From positions 1 to 21,376 of the forward strand of contig DAOVNV010000007.1 of assembly GCA_030630015.1 (NCBI GenBank): DNA of 21,376 bases, given 5' to 3'. Made by a program: the position numbers and the translations under genes. The number at the start of each line of letters is the position of its first letter. Position 1 is the stretch's first letter. Positions 9,412 to 17,537 of this stretch are shown piece after piece. Under the pieces are notes generated by a model that made no database searches, was not told the DNA's origin, and was given only the letters and a program-made list of their open reading frames with translations. This stretch comes from Desulfuromonadales bacterium. Its GTDB lineage: Bacteria > Desulfobacterota > Desulfuromonadia > Desulfuromonadales > BM103.

Positions 9412-10488
9412 TTATCTCAACTTCAGCGTCGATAGACCGATCAGGGCCAGAATGATGCTTACGATCCAGAATCGAACGATGATTTTCGGCTCCGGCCAAC
9501 CCTTGAGTTCGAAGTGATGGTGGATTGGCGCCATCCGGAAGACCCGTTTGCCGTAGAGACGAAACGACGTGACCTGGACAATCACGGACAGGGCCTCCAT
9601 GACGAATATTCCGCCGACAATCACCAGCACGATTTCCTGCTTGGTGATAACGGCGATGGTTCCGATTGCACCGCCGAGCGACAGGCTGCCGATATCTCCC
9701 ATGAACACCTGGGCCGGGTAGGTATTGAACCACAGAAAACCGAGGCCCGCCCCGACCATCGCCCCACAAAGCACGGCAAGCTCACCCGCGCCCTGAACAT
9801 TGTTGATCTGCAGGTAGTTGGCCAGATTTGCATGACCGGCCAGATAAGCAAACAGCAGATAGGTCCCGGCTGCAATGATGACCGGCCCGATAGCCAGGCC
9901 ATCGAGTCCGTCGGTCAGGTTAACCGCATTACTTGCACCGATAATGACCACCATGGCGAAGGGAACATAAGCCCATCCCAGGTCCGGGTTGAGCCCCTTG
10001 AAGAAGGGGAAAGCCAGAGTGGTCTGGAACGGCGGATAGAAGAACAGAGCCAGTCCCACGCCGAGAGCAAGCAGTATCTGCCAGAACATTTTCTGCCTGG
10101 GCGACAGACCGTCGCTGCTTTTAAGGCGTACCTTGAGCAGATCGTCGATAAAACCGATCACGCCAAAACCGACCGTAACCAGAAGGGTCAGCCAGACGTA
10201 CAGATTGGTCAGGTCGGCCCAGAGCAGCGTCGGCACGACGATGGCGAACAGGATCAGCACGCCGCCCATGGTCGGGGTCCCTTCCTTAACGTAATGGGAC
10301 TCCGGGCCGAGTTTGCGGACATGCTGGCCCATTTGCAGGGCAGAAAGTTTATTGATCAGCCAGGGCCCCAACATGAAACTAAGCAGCAGTGCCGTAATAG
10401 TTGCATAAATCGTCCGGAAGGTAATGAACCGGAAGACATAAAAAACTGAAAAGTCGGTATGCAGCGGGTAGAGTAAATGATACAGCAT
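9412..10488 (-). CDS. mraY: Phospho-N-acetylmuramoyl-pentapeptide transferase (MraY)
   Basis: MraY transfers phospho-MurNAc-pentapeptide from UDP to undecaprenyl phosphate, making lipid I in the inner membrane. The 358-residue protein has about ten hydrophobic segments. Diagnostic motifs are GTPTMGG (about 70-76), the Asp pair in GFIDDLLK, NAVNLTDGLDGLAIG, VFMGDIGSLSLGG and the MraY-specific MAPIHHHFELKGW near the C-terminus. The last separates it from WecA-type GlcNAc-1-P transferases. The ATG at 10488 lies 5 nt past the murF stop with AGGTAAC just before it. The stop codon abuts murD. Confidence 0.98.
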   Translation of the reverse strand: MLYHLLYPLHTDFSVFYVFRFITFRTIYATITALLLSFMLGPWLINKLSALQMGQHVRKLGPESHYVKEGTPTMGGVLILFAIVVPTLLWADLTNLYVWLTLLVTVGFGVIGFIDDLLKVRLKSSDGLSPRQKMFWQILLALGVGLALFFYPPFQTTLAFPFFKGLNPDLGWAYVPFAMVVIIGASNAVNLTDGLDGLAIGPVIIAAGTYLLFAYLAGHANLANYLQINNVQGAGELAVLCGAMVGAGLGFLWFNTYPAQVFMGDIGSLSLGGAIGTIAVITKQEIVLVIVGGIFVMEALSVIVQVTSFRLYGKRVFRMAPIHHHFELKGWPEPKIIVRFWIVSIILALIGLSTLKLR

Positions 10489-10493
10489 GTTAC

Positions 10494-11879
10494 CTATCCC
10501 TTAAGGGTGACGGACGAACGCAATAAGGTGACGACTTTCTCCAGACGCATTCCCCGCGAGCCCTTGATCAGCACCCTGTCTCCGGGCTGCAGCATGTCAA
10601 TGAGTCTGGCAGCGATAGCTTCGTGACTCTCAGCGGTCACAATATGTTTTTTGTCGAGACCAGCCTCAGCTGCGCCCCTGCCAATTTCATGAGCCAGATC
10701 GCCGAATGTGAACAGCCAGTCAACGCATTCGGCAGCAACCGTGCCGACTTCCCGATGCAGGTCTTTGGCCGCCGAACCCAACTCGAGCATATCTCCAAGC
10801 AGGGCAATGCGCCGGCCCTGCCTTCCCAGATCGTGCAGGGCATCCAGGGCCGCCCTCATGGACATGGGATTGGCGTTGTAGCTGTCCTCGAGCAGCAGGA
10901 TATCTCCGGGCAGCCCGACCAGTTCCATACGTCCCGGGCAGGGGCTGAAGTTCTCCAGGCCGGCCACGATATCATCTAAAGACACTTCGAGCACCTGTGC
11001 GGCGGCGGCGGCAGCCAGAGCATTCATGACGTTATGGCGACCGGGCAGCGGCAACCGCACCGCCAGAACCTCTCCTGAAACACACAGGGAGAATTCAACT
11101 GCACCGTTGCTGGTAATAACTTGTTCGGCCCTAACCTGTGCTTGCGGCGACATCCCGTACAGTACCCTTCTGACTCCGTTTGCAACCGGAAGCTGCAGCA
11201 CATGGGAATCGTCTGCATTGACGATGGCAGTCCCTCCGGGCGGCAGATTTGCAAATAACTCACCCTTGGCCCTGGCGACGGCATCTATACCGCTCAGACT
11301 TTCAAGGTGCGCCCTGCCAACATTAGTGATCACCCCGAGCTGCGGGGAAGCAATCTCGGTCAACCTGGCAATTTCTCCCCTCTCGCTCATGCCCATTTCC
11401 ACAACCGCCCAGTGATGACTCGTCTCCAAGTCAAACAGGGTCAGTGGAACTCCAACCAGGTTGTTGTAGTTTCCGGCTGACTTGAGTCCATCGCCGGTAC
11501 GCATCAGTATCGACGCCAGCATCTCCTTGGTGGTGGTCTTGCCAGAGGTCCCCGTGATACCGATCACCGGACCGTTGAAACGGTTTCGCACAGCAGCGGC
11601 CAGATCACCCAAGGCCTTTAGCGTATCCTCAACCTGAACGACCGGAATCGGCAGTCCGCCCACAATTTCTTCACTCAGACAGGCGGAGGCACCGTGCTGG
11701 GCCGCCTGGGCCAGGAAATCATGGCCGTCGAAATGTTCGCCGCGCAGAGGAATGAACAGCTCTCCCGGCTGCAGGGAACGGCTGTCGGTACTGAACCCGA
11801 TGATCCTGGTATGCGAACCATTCTGGAGCAGTCTGCCGCCTGTCGCATCGGCCACGGTACGCACATCCATTTCGATCAT
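10494..11879 (-). CDS. murF: UDP-MurNAc-tripeptide--D-alanyl-D-alanine ligase (MurF)
   Basis: MurF adds the D-Ala-D-Ala dipeptide made by Ddl to UDP-MurNAc-tripeptide, completing the pentapeptide precursor. The 461-residue product shows the N-terminal MurE/MurF domain STDSRSLQPGELFIPLRG (about 30-47), the P-loop GITGTSGKTTTKEM (about 107-120), NVGRAHLESL, and the C-terminal LLEDSYNANPMSMRAAL characteristic of MurF. The ATG at 11879 overlaps the murE stop as ATGA and is preceded by a good GGAGGTG ribosome binding site; a second in-frame ATG three codons later is less well placed. It ends 5 nt before mraY. Confidence 0.98.
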   Translation of the reverse strand: MIEMDVRTVADATGGRLLQNGSHTRIIGFSTDSRSLQPGELFIPLRGEHFDGHDFLAQAAQHGASACLSEEIVGGLPIPVVQVEDTLKALGDLAAAVRNRFNGPVIGITGTSGKTTTKEMLASILMRTGDGLKSAGNYNNLVGVPLTLFDLETSHHWAVVEMGMSERGEIARLTEIASPQLGVITNVGRAHLESLSGIDAVARAKGELFANLPPGGTAIVNADDSHVLQLPVANGVRRVLYGMSPQAQVRAEQVITSNGAVEFSLCVSGEVLAVRLPLPGRHNVMNALAAAAAAQVLEVSLDDIVAGLENFSPCPGRMELVGLPGDILLLEDSYNANPMSMRAALDALHDLGRQGRRIALLGDMLELGSAAKDLHREVGTVAAECVDWLFTFGDLAHEIGRGAAEAGLDKKHIVTAESHEAIAARLIDMLQPGDRVLIKGSRGMRLEKVVTLLRSSVTLKG

Positions 11880-13384
11880 GACGCACCTCCCCTGTTCAGG
11901 GCTCTGCGGATTTCTTCGCGGTCGTCAAAATGAACTTTTTGTGTCCCGAGGATCTGGTAGTCTTCGTGCCCTTTTCCGGCAACCAGCAGAAGATCCCCGG
12001 GCCGTAGCATCGACACCGCAAAACTGATCGCCTCACGTCGGTCGGGAATCACAACATATCCATTTCCGTCACCCTTGCAGGCCTCTTGCGTCGTCCACTC
12101 ACATGGATGCACCCGGGATAACCCGACCCGAACATCCTCCAGAATCTTCAAGGGGTCTTCGGTGCGCGGGTTATCGGATGTCGCCAGGGCAATATCCGAA
12201 AAGCGCGCGGCAACCTCACCCATGATCGGCCGTTTGCTCCGGTCCCGATCGCCGCCACAGCCAAATACGGTCATCAATCTCTGCGGTTCAAGTGATTTCA
12301 GGGCTTCCAGGACCCGTTTGAGAGCATCCCCGGTATGAGCATAATCAACCAGGATCACTGCCCCGCGATCATTCTCGATACGTTCCAGTCGACCCGGTAC
12401 GGCCGGTGCCGCCGCCAGTCCCTTTTCTATGGTCTCTGCGGGCAAGTCAAGAGCGACGGCTGCGCCGATACAGCACAACAGATTCTCAATGTTGTATTCA
12501 CCAAGCAGACCGGTCGTGATGTTGATCTCCCCAGCAGGAGTTGCGATCCGGCCGCAAATGCCCTCCAGAGTAGTCGACAATGTAATCGGGTGGATATCCG
12601 CGTGCGATTGCTGGCCGCAAGTCAATGCTCCCGGCACAAGTTGCACAAGCCTGGCGCCATACGGATCGTCGATATTGATGACCGCACGGCCGGCGTCCCT
12701 CTCCAGGAGTTCCCGTAACAGGCGACATTTGCTCTGGAAATAGCTCTCCATGTCCAGATGATAGTCAAGATGTTCCGGCGTCAGGTTGCTGAACACCCCG
12801 ACCTGGAAATGGATGCCGTCGGCCCGGAACTGTTCAAGAGCATGGGAGGAAACCTCCAGGGCCAGCGAGCGGGCGCCAAGCTGTTTGAATTCAGCAATAC
12901 GCGACAGCAGGTCCGTAGCTTCCGGCGTGGTGTGGGGAGCTGGAAGCTCAACCTCTCCGTAACGGTAATTGACGGTACCAACCACCGCCGGCGACAGTTC
13001 GGCCTGTGCCAGAACAGCCTCAAGCAGATAACTGATCGTAGTTTTTCCGTTGGTACCGGTTATTCCGACAACAGCCATATCCCGTGTCGGGTCGCCATAA
13101 TAGGTTTGCGCCGCAAGGGCCATGGCCTGGCGTGCATTCGCAACGATCACCCCCGAAACACCCTTCAGCAACGGACAGGCCCGCTCGGTGAAAACCGCAC
13201 TCGCACCACGCCGCATCGCGTCATCTACAAACTGGTGGCCATCATGCACCAGGCCGCCCAAAGCGAAGAAGGCGTCGCCAGGCTGCACTCGCCGTGAATC
13301 AAAGCACAGGCCGCTGATTTCAGCATCCCTGAACTCATGGAGTTTGACCACGGGACAATTATGTAATAATTCAGACAGCATCAT
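11876..13384 (-). CDS. murE: UDP-MurNAc-L-alanyl-D-glutamate--meso-diaminopimelate ligase (MurE)
   Basis: MurE adds the third residue of the peptidoglycan stem peptide. The 502-residue protein has the N-terminal FDSRRVQPGDAFFAL (about 28-42), the P-loop GITGTNGKTT (about 107-116), the UDP-MurNAc-binding HTTPEATDL (about 151-159), the carbamoylated-lysine region SYFQSKCRLL (about 214-223) and the C-terminal SDNPRTEDP (about 403-411). DNPR is the motif that recognises meso-diaminopimelate, so this bacterium should have DAP-type peptidoglycan, as in Gram-negatives. Two consecutive ATG codons (13384 and 13381) are possible starts; no strong Shine-Dalgarno sequence is visible 12 nt after ftsI. It overlaps murF by 4 nt. 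Confidence 0.98.
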   Translation of the reverse strand: MMLSELLHNCPVVKLHEFRDAEISGLCFDSRRVQPGDAFFALGGLVHDGHQFVDDAMRRGASAVFTERACPLLKGVSGVIVANARQAMALAAQTYYGDPTRDMAVVGITGTNGKTTISYLLEAVLAQAELSPAVVGTVNYRYGEVELPAPHTTPEATDLLSRIAEFKQLGARSLALEVSSHALEQFRADGIHFQVGVFSNLTPEHLDYHLDMESYFQSKCRLLRELLERDAGRAVINIDDPYGARLVQLVPGALTCGQQSHADIHPITLSTTLEGICGRIATPAGEINITTGLLGEYNIENLLCCIGAAVALDLPAETIEKGLAAAPAVPGRLERIENDRGAVILVDYAHTGDALKRVLEALKSLEPQRLMTVFGCGGDRDRSKRPIMGEVAARFSDIALATSDNPRTEDPLKILEDVRVGLSRVHPCEWTTQEACKGDGNGYVVIPDRREAISFAVSMLRPGDLLLVAGKGHEDYQILGTQKVHFDDREEIRRALNRGGAS

Positions 13385-13396
13385 ATTGATTGCCAG

Positions 13397-15376
13397 TTAT
13401 CCAGGGGGAGCCAGCTTCACCCAGGCCGGCGCGCCATAAGAAATCCCCGCACCGGGTGCCGGAGATTGCTCCACCACCTGCCCCTGACCACGAAAACTGA
13501 TATTCAGACCCCGCTCGGCCATCACCTGCAAAACCCGCCGGTAGCTTAAACCGCGAAAGTCCGGCATGCGCGGCCCGGTCGCCTTCTCTTCTGTCAGCAC
13601 CGCAGATGATGCTATCGGCATACGAGCTGAGGCTTCTGCATAAATCTCTTCCAGAGAAGGGAGACTTTCCTGGGGTGACACGGGCTGTGTCGGCGTCGCC
13701 TTCAAATATTGCAGGGCTTGCGCCGCAATCCTTGAAAAAACCGGTGCGGCAACCAACCCTCCGTAAACCTGTCCCTTGGGTTCATCTATCGTCACCAGCA
13801 TCACCATGCGCGGTGCCTCAGCGGGCACAAATCCGACAAAGGAGGCGATCCTCTTGTCGGTCGAATAGCCACCGGTCACTGCATCAACCTTCTGGGCGGT
13901 CCCGGTCTTACCAGCGACCCGGAAACCAGGCACCCGTGCCTTGACAGCGGTCCCGCCGTCTTCGGTGGTCGCTTCCATCATCCTGCTGACCACTTGCGCC
14001 ACGTCCTGAGCAATCACCTTGCGCACAACCCGGGGCTGGTGAATTTGCCTGACTTGGCCCTGCCTGTCAACCACTCGTTCAACGACATAGGGTTCCATCA
14101 GGTATCCGCCATTGGCGATCGCTGCGGTCGCGGAGGCCAGTTGCAACGGAGTTACGCTGACCCCCTGTCCGAATGAAATAGCAGCAAGGTCGACTTCGAA
14201 CCATCGGGCCGGCTTATGCACCAAGCCGCTCTGCTCTCCCGGCAGGTCAATTCCAGTCTGTTCGCCGAAACCGAACTCCCTGATATATTTGTAAAAGCTC
14301 TCCCGCTCTAAAATCTTTCCGATCTTCGCCGAACCGATATTCGAGCTGTATTTTATGATCTCCAGCGGGGTCAACTTACTGAATGGCTTGTGATCGTGAA
14401 TTGTTTTGCCGCCGACCCGGAATTTTCCACTTTCACAATCGATCTTCTGAGTCGTACTGATCACCGCCTCATTGAGGGCCGCCGCCATCAGGAAAACCTT
14501 GAAGGTCGAACCCGGCTCGAATGCATCACAGATCGTCCGATTGCGCCACTGTGAAGGTTTGTGCTGAGCAAAGGCGTTGGGATTATAGGTCGGCTGACTG
14601 GCCATGGCCAGTATTCTGCCGGTTGACGGTTCGAGCATCACCACGGTGCCAGCTTTAGCACGAGCCTTTTTGATCCCCGCAGCAAGTTCACGCTCGACGA
14701 TGTACTGAAGGTTTTTGTCGAGCGTCAGGTACAGATCGTGGCCACGACTTGCCCCTTGCACTTCCGGGGCTCCAGAACCCAGGCCGCGTCCCAGGGCATC
14801 TCGCTCAGTAACAAGAAAACCGCCGCTGCCAAGCAGCGTCTGGTCGTACTTCAGCTCGACACCTTCCAACCCTTTCGGATCGAGTCCAGTAAAACCGAGC
14901 AAGTGCGCAGCGACACCGGAGTTCGGATAGTAGCGCCGATGTTCCTTGATTTTGCGAACACCGTCTATGCCAAGGCCGAGAGCCTCTGCACTTTGCTTTG
15001 GTGACACCTGGCGCTTGAGCCAAACGAAGTTCCGGTTGCCTTTCAGCTTGGTACGCACTGCTTTGGTCGACAGATCGAGGGCGCGGGCCAGGGACTTGGC
15101 CGTGCCAGCCGAATCTTTGATTTTGCGCGGCTCGGCATAGATGGAGTCGACCTCGACACTCACCGCCAGCTCGGCGCCATTGCGGTCATAAATCGTCCCA
15201 CGCTGCGGCGTGAGGGGCACGATCCTCTGGTGCTGCTTTTCAGCACGTTCAGCCCACTCATTTCCTTGCAGGACCTGGAGATCAAGGGCGCGAACTCCCA
15301 CCAGCATGAAGCCGAGCAGAAATAACAGCCCGACCAGGCGGATGCGGATTCGAAGTCCTTTCTCCAGCTCTTTCAT
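13397..15376 (-). CDS. ftsI: Septal transpeptidase FtsI (class B penicillin-binding protein) with C-terminal PASTA domain
   Basis: FtsI (PBP3-type) crosslinks septal peptidoglycan beside FtsW. The 659-residue product has one N-terminal membrane anchor (about 12-32), a dimerisation/pedestal region starting at RGTIYDRNG (about 59-67) and the transpeptidase domain. The catalytic triad motifs are visible: STFK with nucleophile Ser near 290, SSN near 344-346 and KTGTAQ near 490-495. A single PASTA domain follows a linker at about 603-657 (MPDFRGLSYRRVLQVM to the end), an arrangement different from the E. coli protein. The ATG at 15376 shares one base with the ftsL stop (TGATG); an adjacent upstream TTG is less likely. 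SpoVD-like PBPs have similar architecture, but the dcw position and Gram-negative context indicate FtsI. Confidence 0.96.
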   Translation of the reverse strand: MKELEKGLRIRIRLVGLLFLLGFMLVGVRALDLQVLQGNEWAERAEKQHQRIVPLTPQRGTIYDRNGAELAVSVEVDSIYAEPRKIKDSAGTAKSLARALDLSTKAVRTKLKGNRNFVWLKRQVSPKQSAEALGLGIDGVRKIKEHRRYYPNSGVAAHLLGFTGLDPKGLEGVELKYDQTLLGSGGFLVTERDALGRGLGSGAPEVQGASRGHDLYLTLDKNLQYIVERELAAGIKKARAKAGTVVMLEPSTGRILAMASQPTYNPNAFAQHKPSQWRNRTICDAFEPGSTFKVFLMAAALNEAVISTTQKIDCESGKFRVGGKTIHDHKPFSKLTPLEIIKYSSNIGSAKIGKILERESFYKYIREFGFGEQTGIDLPGEQSGLVHKPARWFEVDLAAISFGQGVSVTPLQLASATAAIANGGYLMEPYVVERVVDRQGQVRQIHQPRVVRKVIAQDVAQVVSRMMEATTEDGGTAVKARVPGFRVAGKTGTAQKVDAVTGGYSTDKRIASFVGFVPAEAPRMVMLVTIDEPKGQVYGGLVAAPVFSRIAAQALQYLKATPTQPVSPQESLPSLEEIYAEASARMPIASSAVLTEEKATGPRMPDFRGLSYRRVLQVMAERGLNISFRGQGQVVEQSPAPGAGISYGAPAWVKLAPPG

Positions 15377-15693
15377 CAATCGACAGTAATCACCTGTTCG
15401 GGAACCGGCAAACGAAGTCCCAGTTCATTTCTGGCAACCCGCTCTATGCGTTCGGAACTGCTCAAGGTCGCCGCTTCCAGAGTGAGCTGCGCTATTTCCT
15501 GGCGGCTTTGGCGCAGCGTTTGCTCAATACGGGAGATATCGTATTCCAGGCTGGTTACTTGCACCCGGGACCAGACAAAAAACAGCGAAACCAGGGAAAA
15601 CAGCCCGATAAAACCCAAGACCGGCAGAAGCCGGGGCTTGTGCAGTGTAAATCCGTTGATCTTCGGCATAACCCTGATGGTTGTTTCTGCCAT
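15376..15693 (-). CDS. ftsL: Cell division protein FtsL
   Basis: FtsL is a small bitopic divisome protein that pairs with FtsB through a periplasmic coiled coil and helps activate FtsW/FtsI. The 105-residue product has a short cytoplasmic N-terminus, one membrane segment (about 23-41) and a heptad-like region (about 46-80) with regularly spaced L, I and V. The NELGLRLPVPEQVI tail resembles the family pattern in which a conserved small region follows the coil. Sequence alone is weak, as usual for FtsL; size, topology and position between rsmH and ftsI decide it. A strong GGGAGGTG ribosome binding site precedes the ATG. The stop overlaps the ftsI start by one base. Confidence 0.9.
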   Translation of the reverse strand: MAETTIRVMPKINGFTLHKPRLLPVLGFIGLFSLVSLFFVWSRVQVTSLEYDISRIEQTLRQSRQEIAQLTLEAATLSSSERIERVARNELGLRLPVPEQVITVD

Positions 15694-15746
15694 ATCACAC
15701 CTCCCTCACAGTTTCAGCCTCAAGCGGGCTCGGCATAAAGCATCTC
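15694..15746 (-). other. rsmH-ftsL spacer
   Basis: This 53-nt gap contains the strong GGGAGGTG ribosome binding site for ftsL. I see no terminator hairpin and no convincing promoter, so transcription probably runs through from mraZ-rsmH. Confidence 0.5.
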
Positions 15747-16691
15747 TTACAATCGTTCTACAGCCCGAAGAACCGCACTTCTGGCTCGCGGATTTTCGGC
15801 AATCTCCTCTTCGGAAGCACGGACGCCCCGCCGGGTCAGCACTTTTACAGTTGCCTGCTGATCGCAACTGCACACCGGCAGACGCGGCGGGCAGATGCAA
15901 TCGATCGCAGCATCCCTGAATCTGTGTTTGACGATGCGATCCTCCAGGGAATGGAAACTAATCACCACCAACCGTCCGCCCGGCTTCAAAACCTCCAATG
16001 CAGCGTCGAGACCGGCTCGAAGGCGATTCAGCTCCTGGTTGACATAGATCCTTAAGGCCTGAAAGACTCGGGTCGCCGGGTGTATCCGTTGCGGCACCCG
16101 CCCTCCCGGGACCACCCGAGAGATCAGGTCGGCAAGCTGCAGAGTCGTCGTCAAAGGTTGATCCACGCGCGTGCGCGCGATTTCCCGGGCAATGCGCCCG
16201 GCCCAGCGTTCCTCGCCGTACTCACGAAAAATTCGACGCATTGTTTCGACATCGCTTTCTGCCAGAACATCTGCCGCCGTCTGCGGGCCATCCGGGTCCA
16301 TACGCATATCCAGCGGACCGTTTTCCCGGAACGAGAAGCCTCGCTCCGCTGTATCCAACTGGTAGGACGAAACACCAATATCCAGCAAGATGCCGTCAAC
16401 CTGGTCGATACCAAGTTCAGTGAGGTGAGCAGACAGGTCATCAAAACTGCCCCGTCGCAGAACAGCTCTCGCACCAAACTCCGCCAAGTTCTCTCCCGCC
16501 GCCGCCAGCGCCTGCGGATCCTGATCGAGGCCAATCAGGCGACCATCGGGCCGCGTCGCCTCGAGAACCATGCGAGCATGGCCGCCGCCGCCAAGGGTCC
16601 CGTCCAGATAGACACCACCTGCCCTTGGATCAAGGTAAGTCATTACCTCCCCAGGCAGGACCGGCACATGTGAGAAAACACCCCCGGCCAA
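15747..16691 (-). CDS. rsmH: 16S rRNA (cytosine-1402-N4) methyltransferase RsmH (MraW)
   Basis: RsmH uses S-adenosylmethionine to N4-methylate C1402 of 16S rRNA in the ribosomal P site. The 314-residue product has family length. It begins with FSHVPVLPGEV, followed by the SAM-binding motif YLDGTLGGGGHA (about 28-39), GLDQDPQAL, the LLDIGVSSYQLD motif and the hallmark ISFHSLEDRIVKHRF near the C-terminus. The only start that keeps the conserved His-x-Pro-Val N-terminus is a TTG at 16691, three bases past the mraZ stop; the next in-frame candidate, GTG at codon 9, would delete it. Initiation at TTG, with only a TGGGA-like Shine-Dalgarno sequence inside mraZ, suggests dependence on mraZ translation. 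Confidence 0.96.
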   Translation of the reverse strand: MAGGVFSHVPVLPGEVMTYLDPRAGGVYLDGTLGGGGHARMVLEATRPDGRLIGLDQDPQALAAAGENLAEFGARAVLRRGSFDDLSAHLTELGIDQVDGILLDIGVSSYQLDTAERGFSFRENGPLDMRMDPDGPQTAADVLAESDVETMRRIFREYGEERWAGRIAREIARTRVDQPLTTTLQLADLISRVVPGGRVPQRIHPATRVFQALRIYVNQELNRLRAGLDAALEVLKPGGRLVVISFHSLEDRIVKHRFRDAAIDCICPPRLPVCSCDQQATVKVLTRRGVRASEEEIAENPRARSAVLRAVERL

Positions 16692-16694
16692 AAG

Positions 16695-17150
16695 TCAAAG
16701 TCCCAGGTCGAAACGCTTCTGGCGATTCTCTTCCACGCGCTTCTGGGCTTCAGCCTGCGTCTCGAGGTACTTGATCTTGTTCCATATATGAATTTTGCTG
16801 TCACCGCCGACTACGACAACGTCACGCATTCCATCCGTATCCATTTGACAAAATTCGCGCAGGGCCTGAGGCAGTTGGATGCGGCCCTGCTTGTCGAATG
16901 TGCAATGTGTCGCGGGGGTTACCGTGGTAAGGTAGAGATCTTCCCGAAACTGATCGTTGGGAAGCTGGTCGAATTTTTCGAGGAACTTCTCCCACGCGGA
17001 AACGGGATAGGCCGCGATTCCGCTTCGATCCTGAGTCACGACCAGGGCATCATCACCAAAGGCCTCCTTAAGCACCTCTCGGAACCTGGCCGGAATGCTG
17101 GCCCGCCCTTTGGCATCGATGGAATTGTAATAGATACCCTGAAAATTCAT
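16695..17150 (-). CDS. mraZ: Transcriptional regulator MraZ
   Basis: MraZ is a ring-forming DNA-binding protein with two AbrB-like (SpoVT-AbrB) halves; in several bacteria it represses its own dcw operon by binding short repeats near the promoter. The 151-residue product shows both half-site motifs, DAKGRASIPARFRE (about 12-25) and DKQGRIQLPQALRE (about 86-99), and has family length. The ATG at 17150 is preceded by GAGGG. It is the first gene of the minus-strand cluster, directly downstream of a strong promoter and of four 10-bp-spaced repeats that I propose as its operator. It ends 3 nt before the TTG start of rsmH. Confidence 0.97.
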   Translation of the reverse strand: MNFQGIYYNSIDAKGRASIPARFREVLKEAFGDDALVVTQDRSGIAAYPVSAWEKFLEKFDQLPNDQFREDLYLTTVTPATHCTFDKQGRIQLPQALREFCQMDTDGMRDVVVVGGDSKIHIWNKIKYLETQAEAQKRVEENRQKRFDLGL

Positions 17151-17190
17151 TTGGCCCTCTTTGGCCCAAAATTACACAATTCACCACCTT
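17151..17190 (-). promoter_or_regulatory. Candidate MraZ operator: four repeats spaced 10 bp
   Basis: Reading toward mraZ, the 40 nt before its ATG divide into four consecutive 10-nt blocks that place a G(T/G)G triplet in the same column: GGTGG, TGTGT, TGGGC and AGGGC, with triplets starting at 17187, 17177, 17167 and 17157. The last two share GGGCCAA exactly. MraZ of E. coli is known to bind TGGG-type direct repeats with 5-nt spacers, which is also a 10-bp period. The repeats start at about the expected transcription start, and the last contains the mraZ ribosome binding site, so bound protein could block transcription or translation. The first two repeats are weak matches. Confidence 0.6.
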
Positions 17191-17198
17191 CTGGGCAA

Positions 17199-17227
17199 AA
17201 TATAGCCGCGAGAGGGGGTCTTGTCAA
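17199..17227 (-). promoter_or_regulatory. Sigma70-type promoter of the dcw operon (PmraZ)
   Basis: A consensus -35 TTGACA (17222-17227) is followed after exactly 17 nt by TATATT (17199-17204) on the minus strand. An A/T-rich tract upstream (about 17228-17248) could act as an UP element. The expected transcription start is near 17192, giving a leader of about 40 nt before mraZ. This is the strongest promoter match in the window and precedes the 15-gene minus-strand block. Confidence 0.87.
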
Positions 17228-17537
17228 GAATAATTTCATTTTTTTAAGGGGTTAGAGCGTTTTGGTGTACTACTTGAGGAGCTCTGATGGAGAAGAATCC
17301 AGGGCGATGATGACCTCTCCGACAGACACCCACAGGAACAAAACTCTATTTTTCAATGAGATAAGAGGAAAGCTTGAAGGATCACCTTAAACTATTTCAG
17401 GGGAGAAGTCCTGCAAACTTTATCAGGCAGCAGACAAGAGCCTGCTGTTTGTGCCCATGAGAGGTTATTCGTTAGCAGCTCCAACGGTCCAACAAGGGCT
17501 TGGCTCCCCTGCCGCCCCGGCCGGACATACACCAGGC
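17228..17537. other. Intergenic spacer between the CNNM gene and the mraZ promoter, nothing recognised
   Basis: About 310 nt lie between the stop of the CNNM-family gene and the mraZ promoter. I see no credible coding frame, tRNA or known riboswitch. One inverted repeat, CAGCAG at 17428-17433 and CTGCTG at 17442-17447 with an 8-nt loop, is present but lacks a proper T-tract on either strand. No clear terminator for the upstream gene is visible, so read-through from it into mraZ is possible. An A/T-rich stretch abuts the mraZ -35 element. Confidence 0.5.

Noticed and set aside
9514..10449. A long plus-strand open frame (about 311 codons) opposite mraY
   Set aside because: It is antisense to a clear mraY, has a low-complexity composition rich in Q, H, D and G, and shows no ribosome binding site or family motif; long antisense frames are common in GC-rich genes.
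17428..17447. CAGCAG/CTGCTG hairpin as terminator of the CNNM-family gene
   Set aside because: The stem is only 6 bp with an 8-nt loop and there is no T-tract on the minus strand; I list it only as an inverted repeat.
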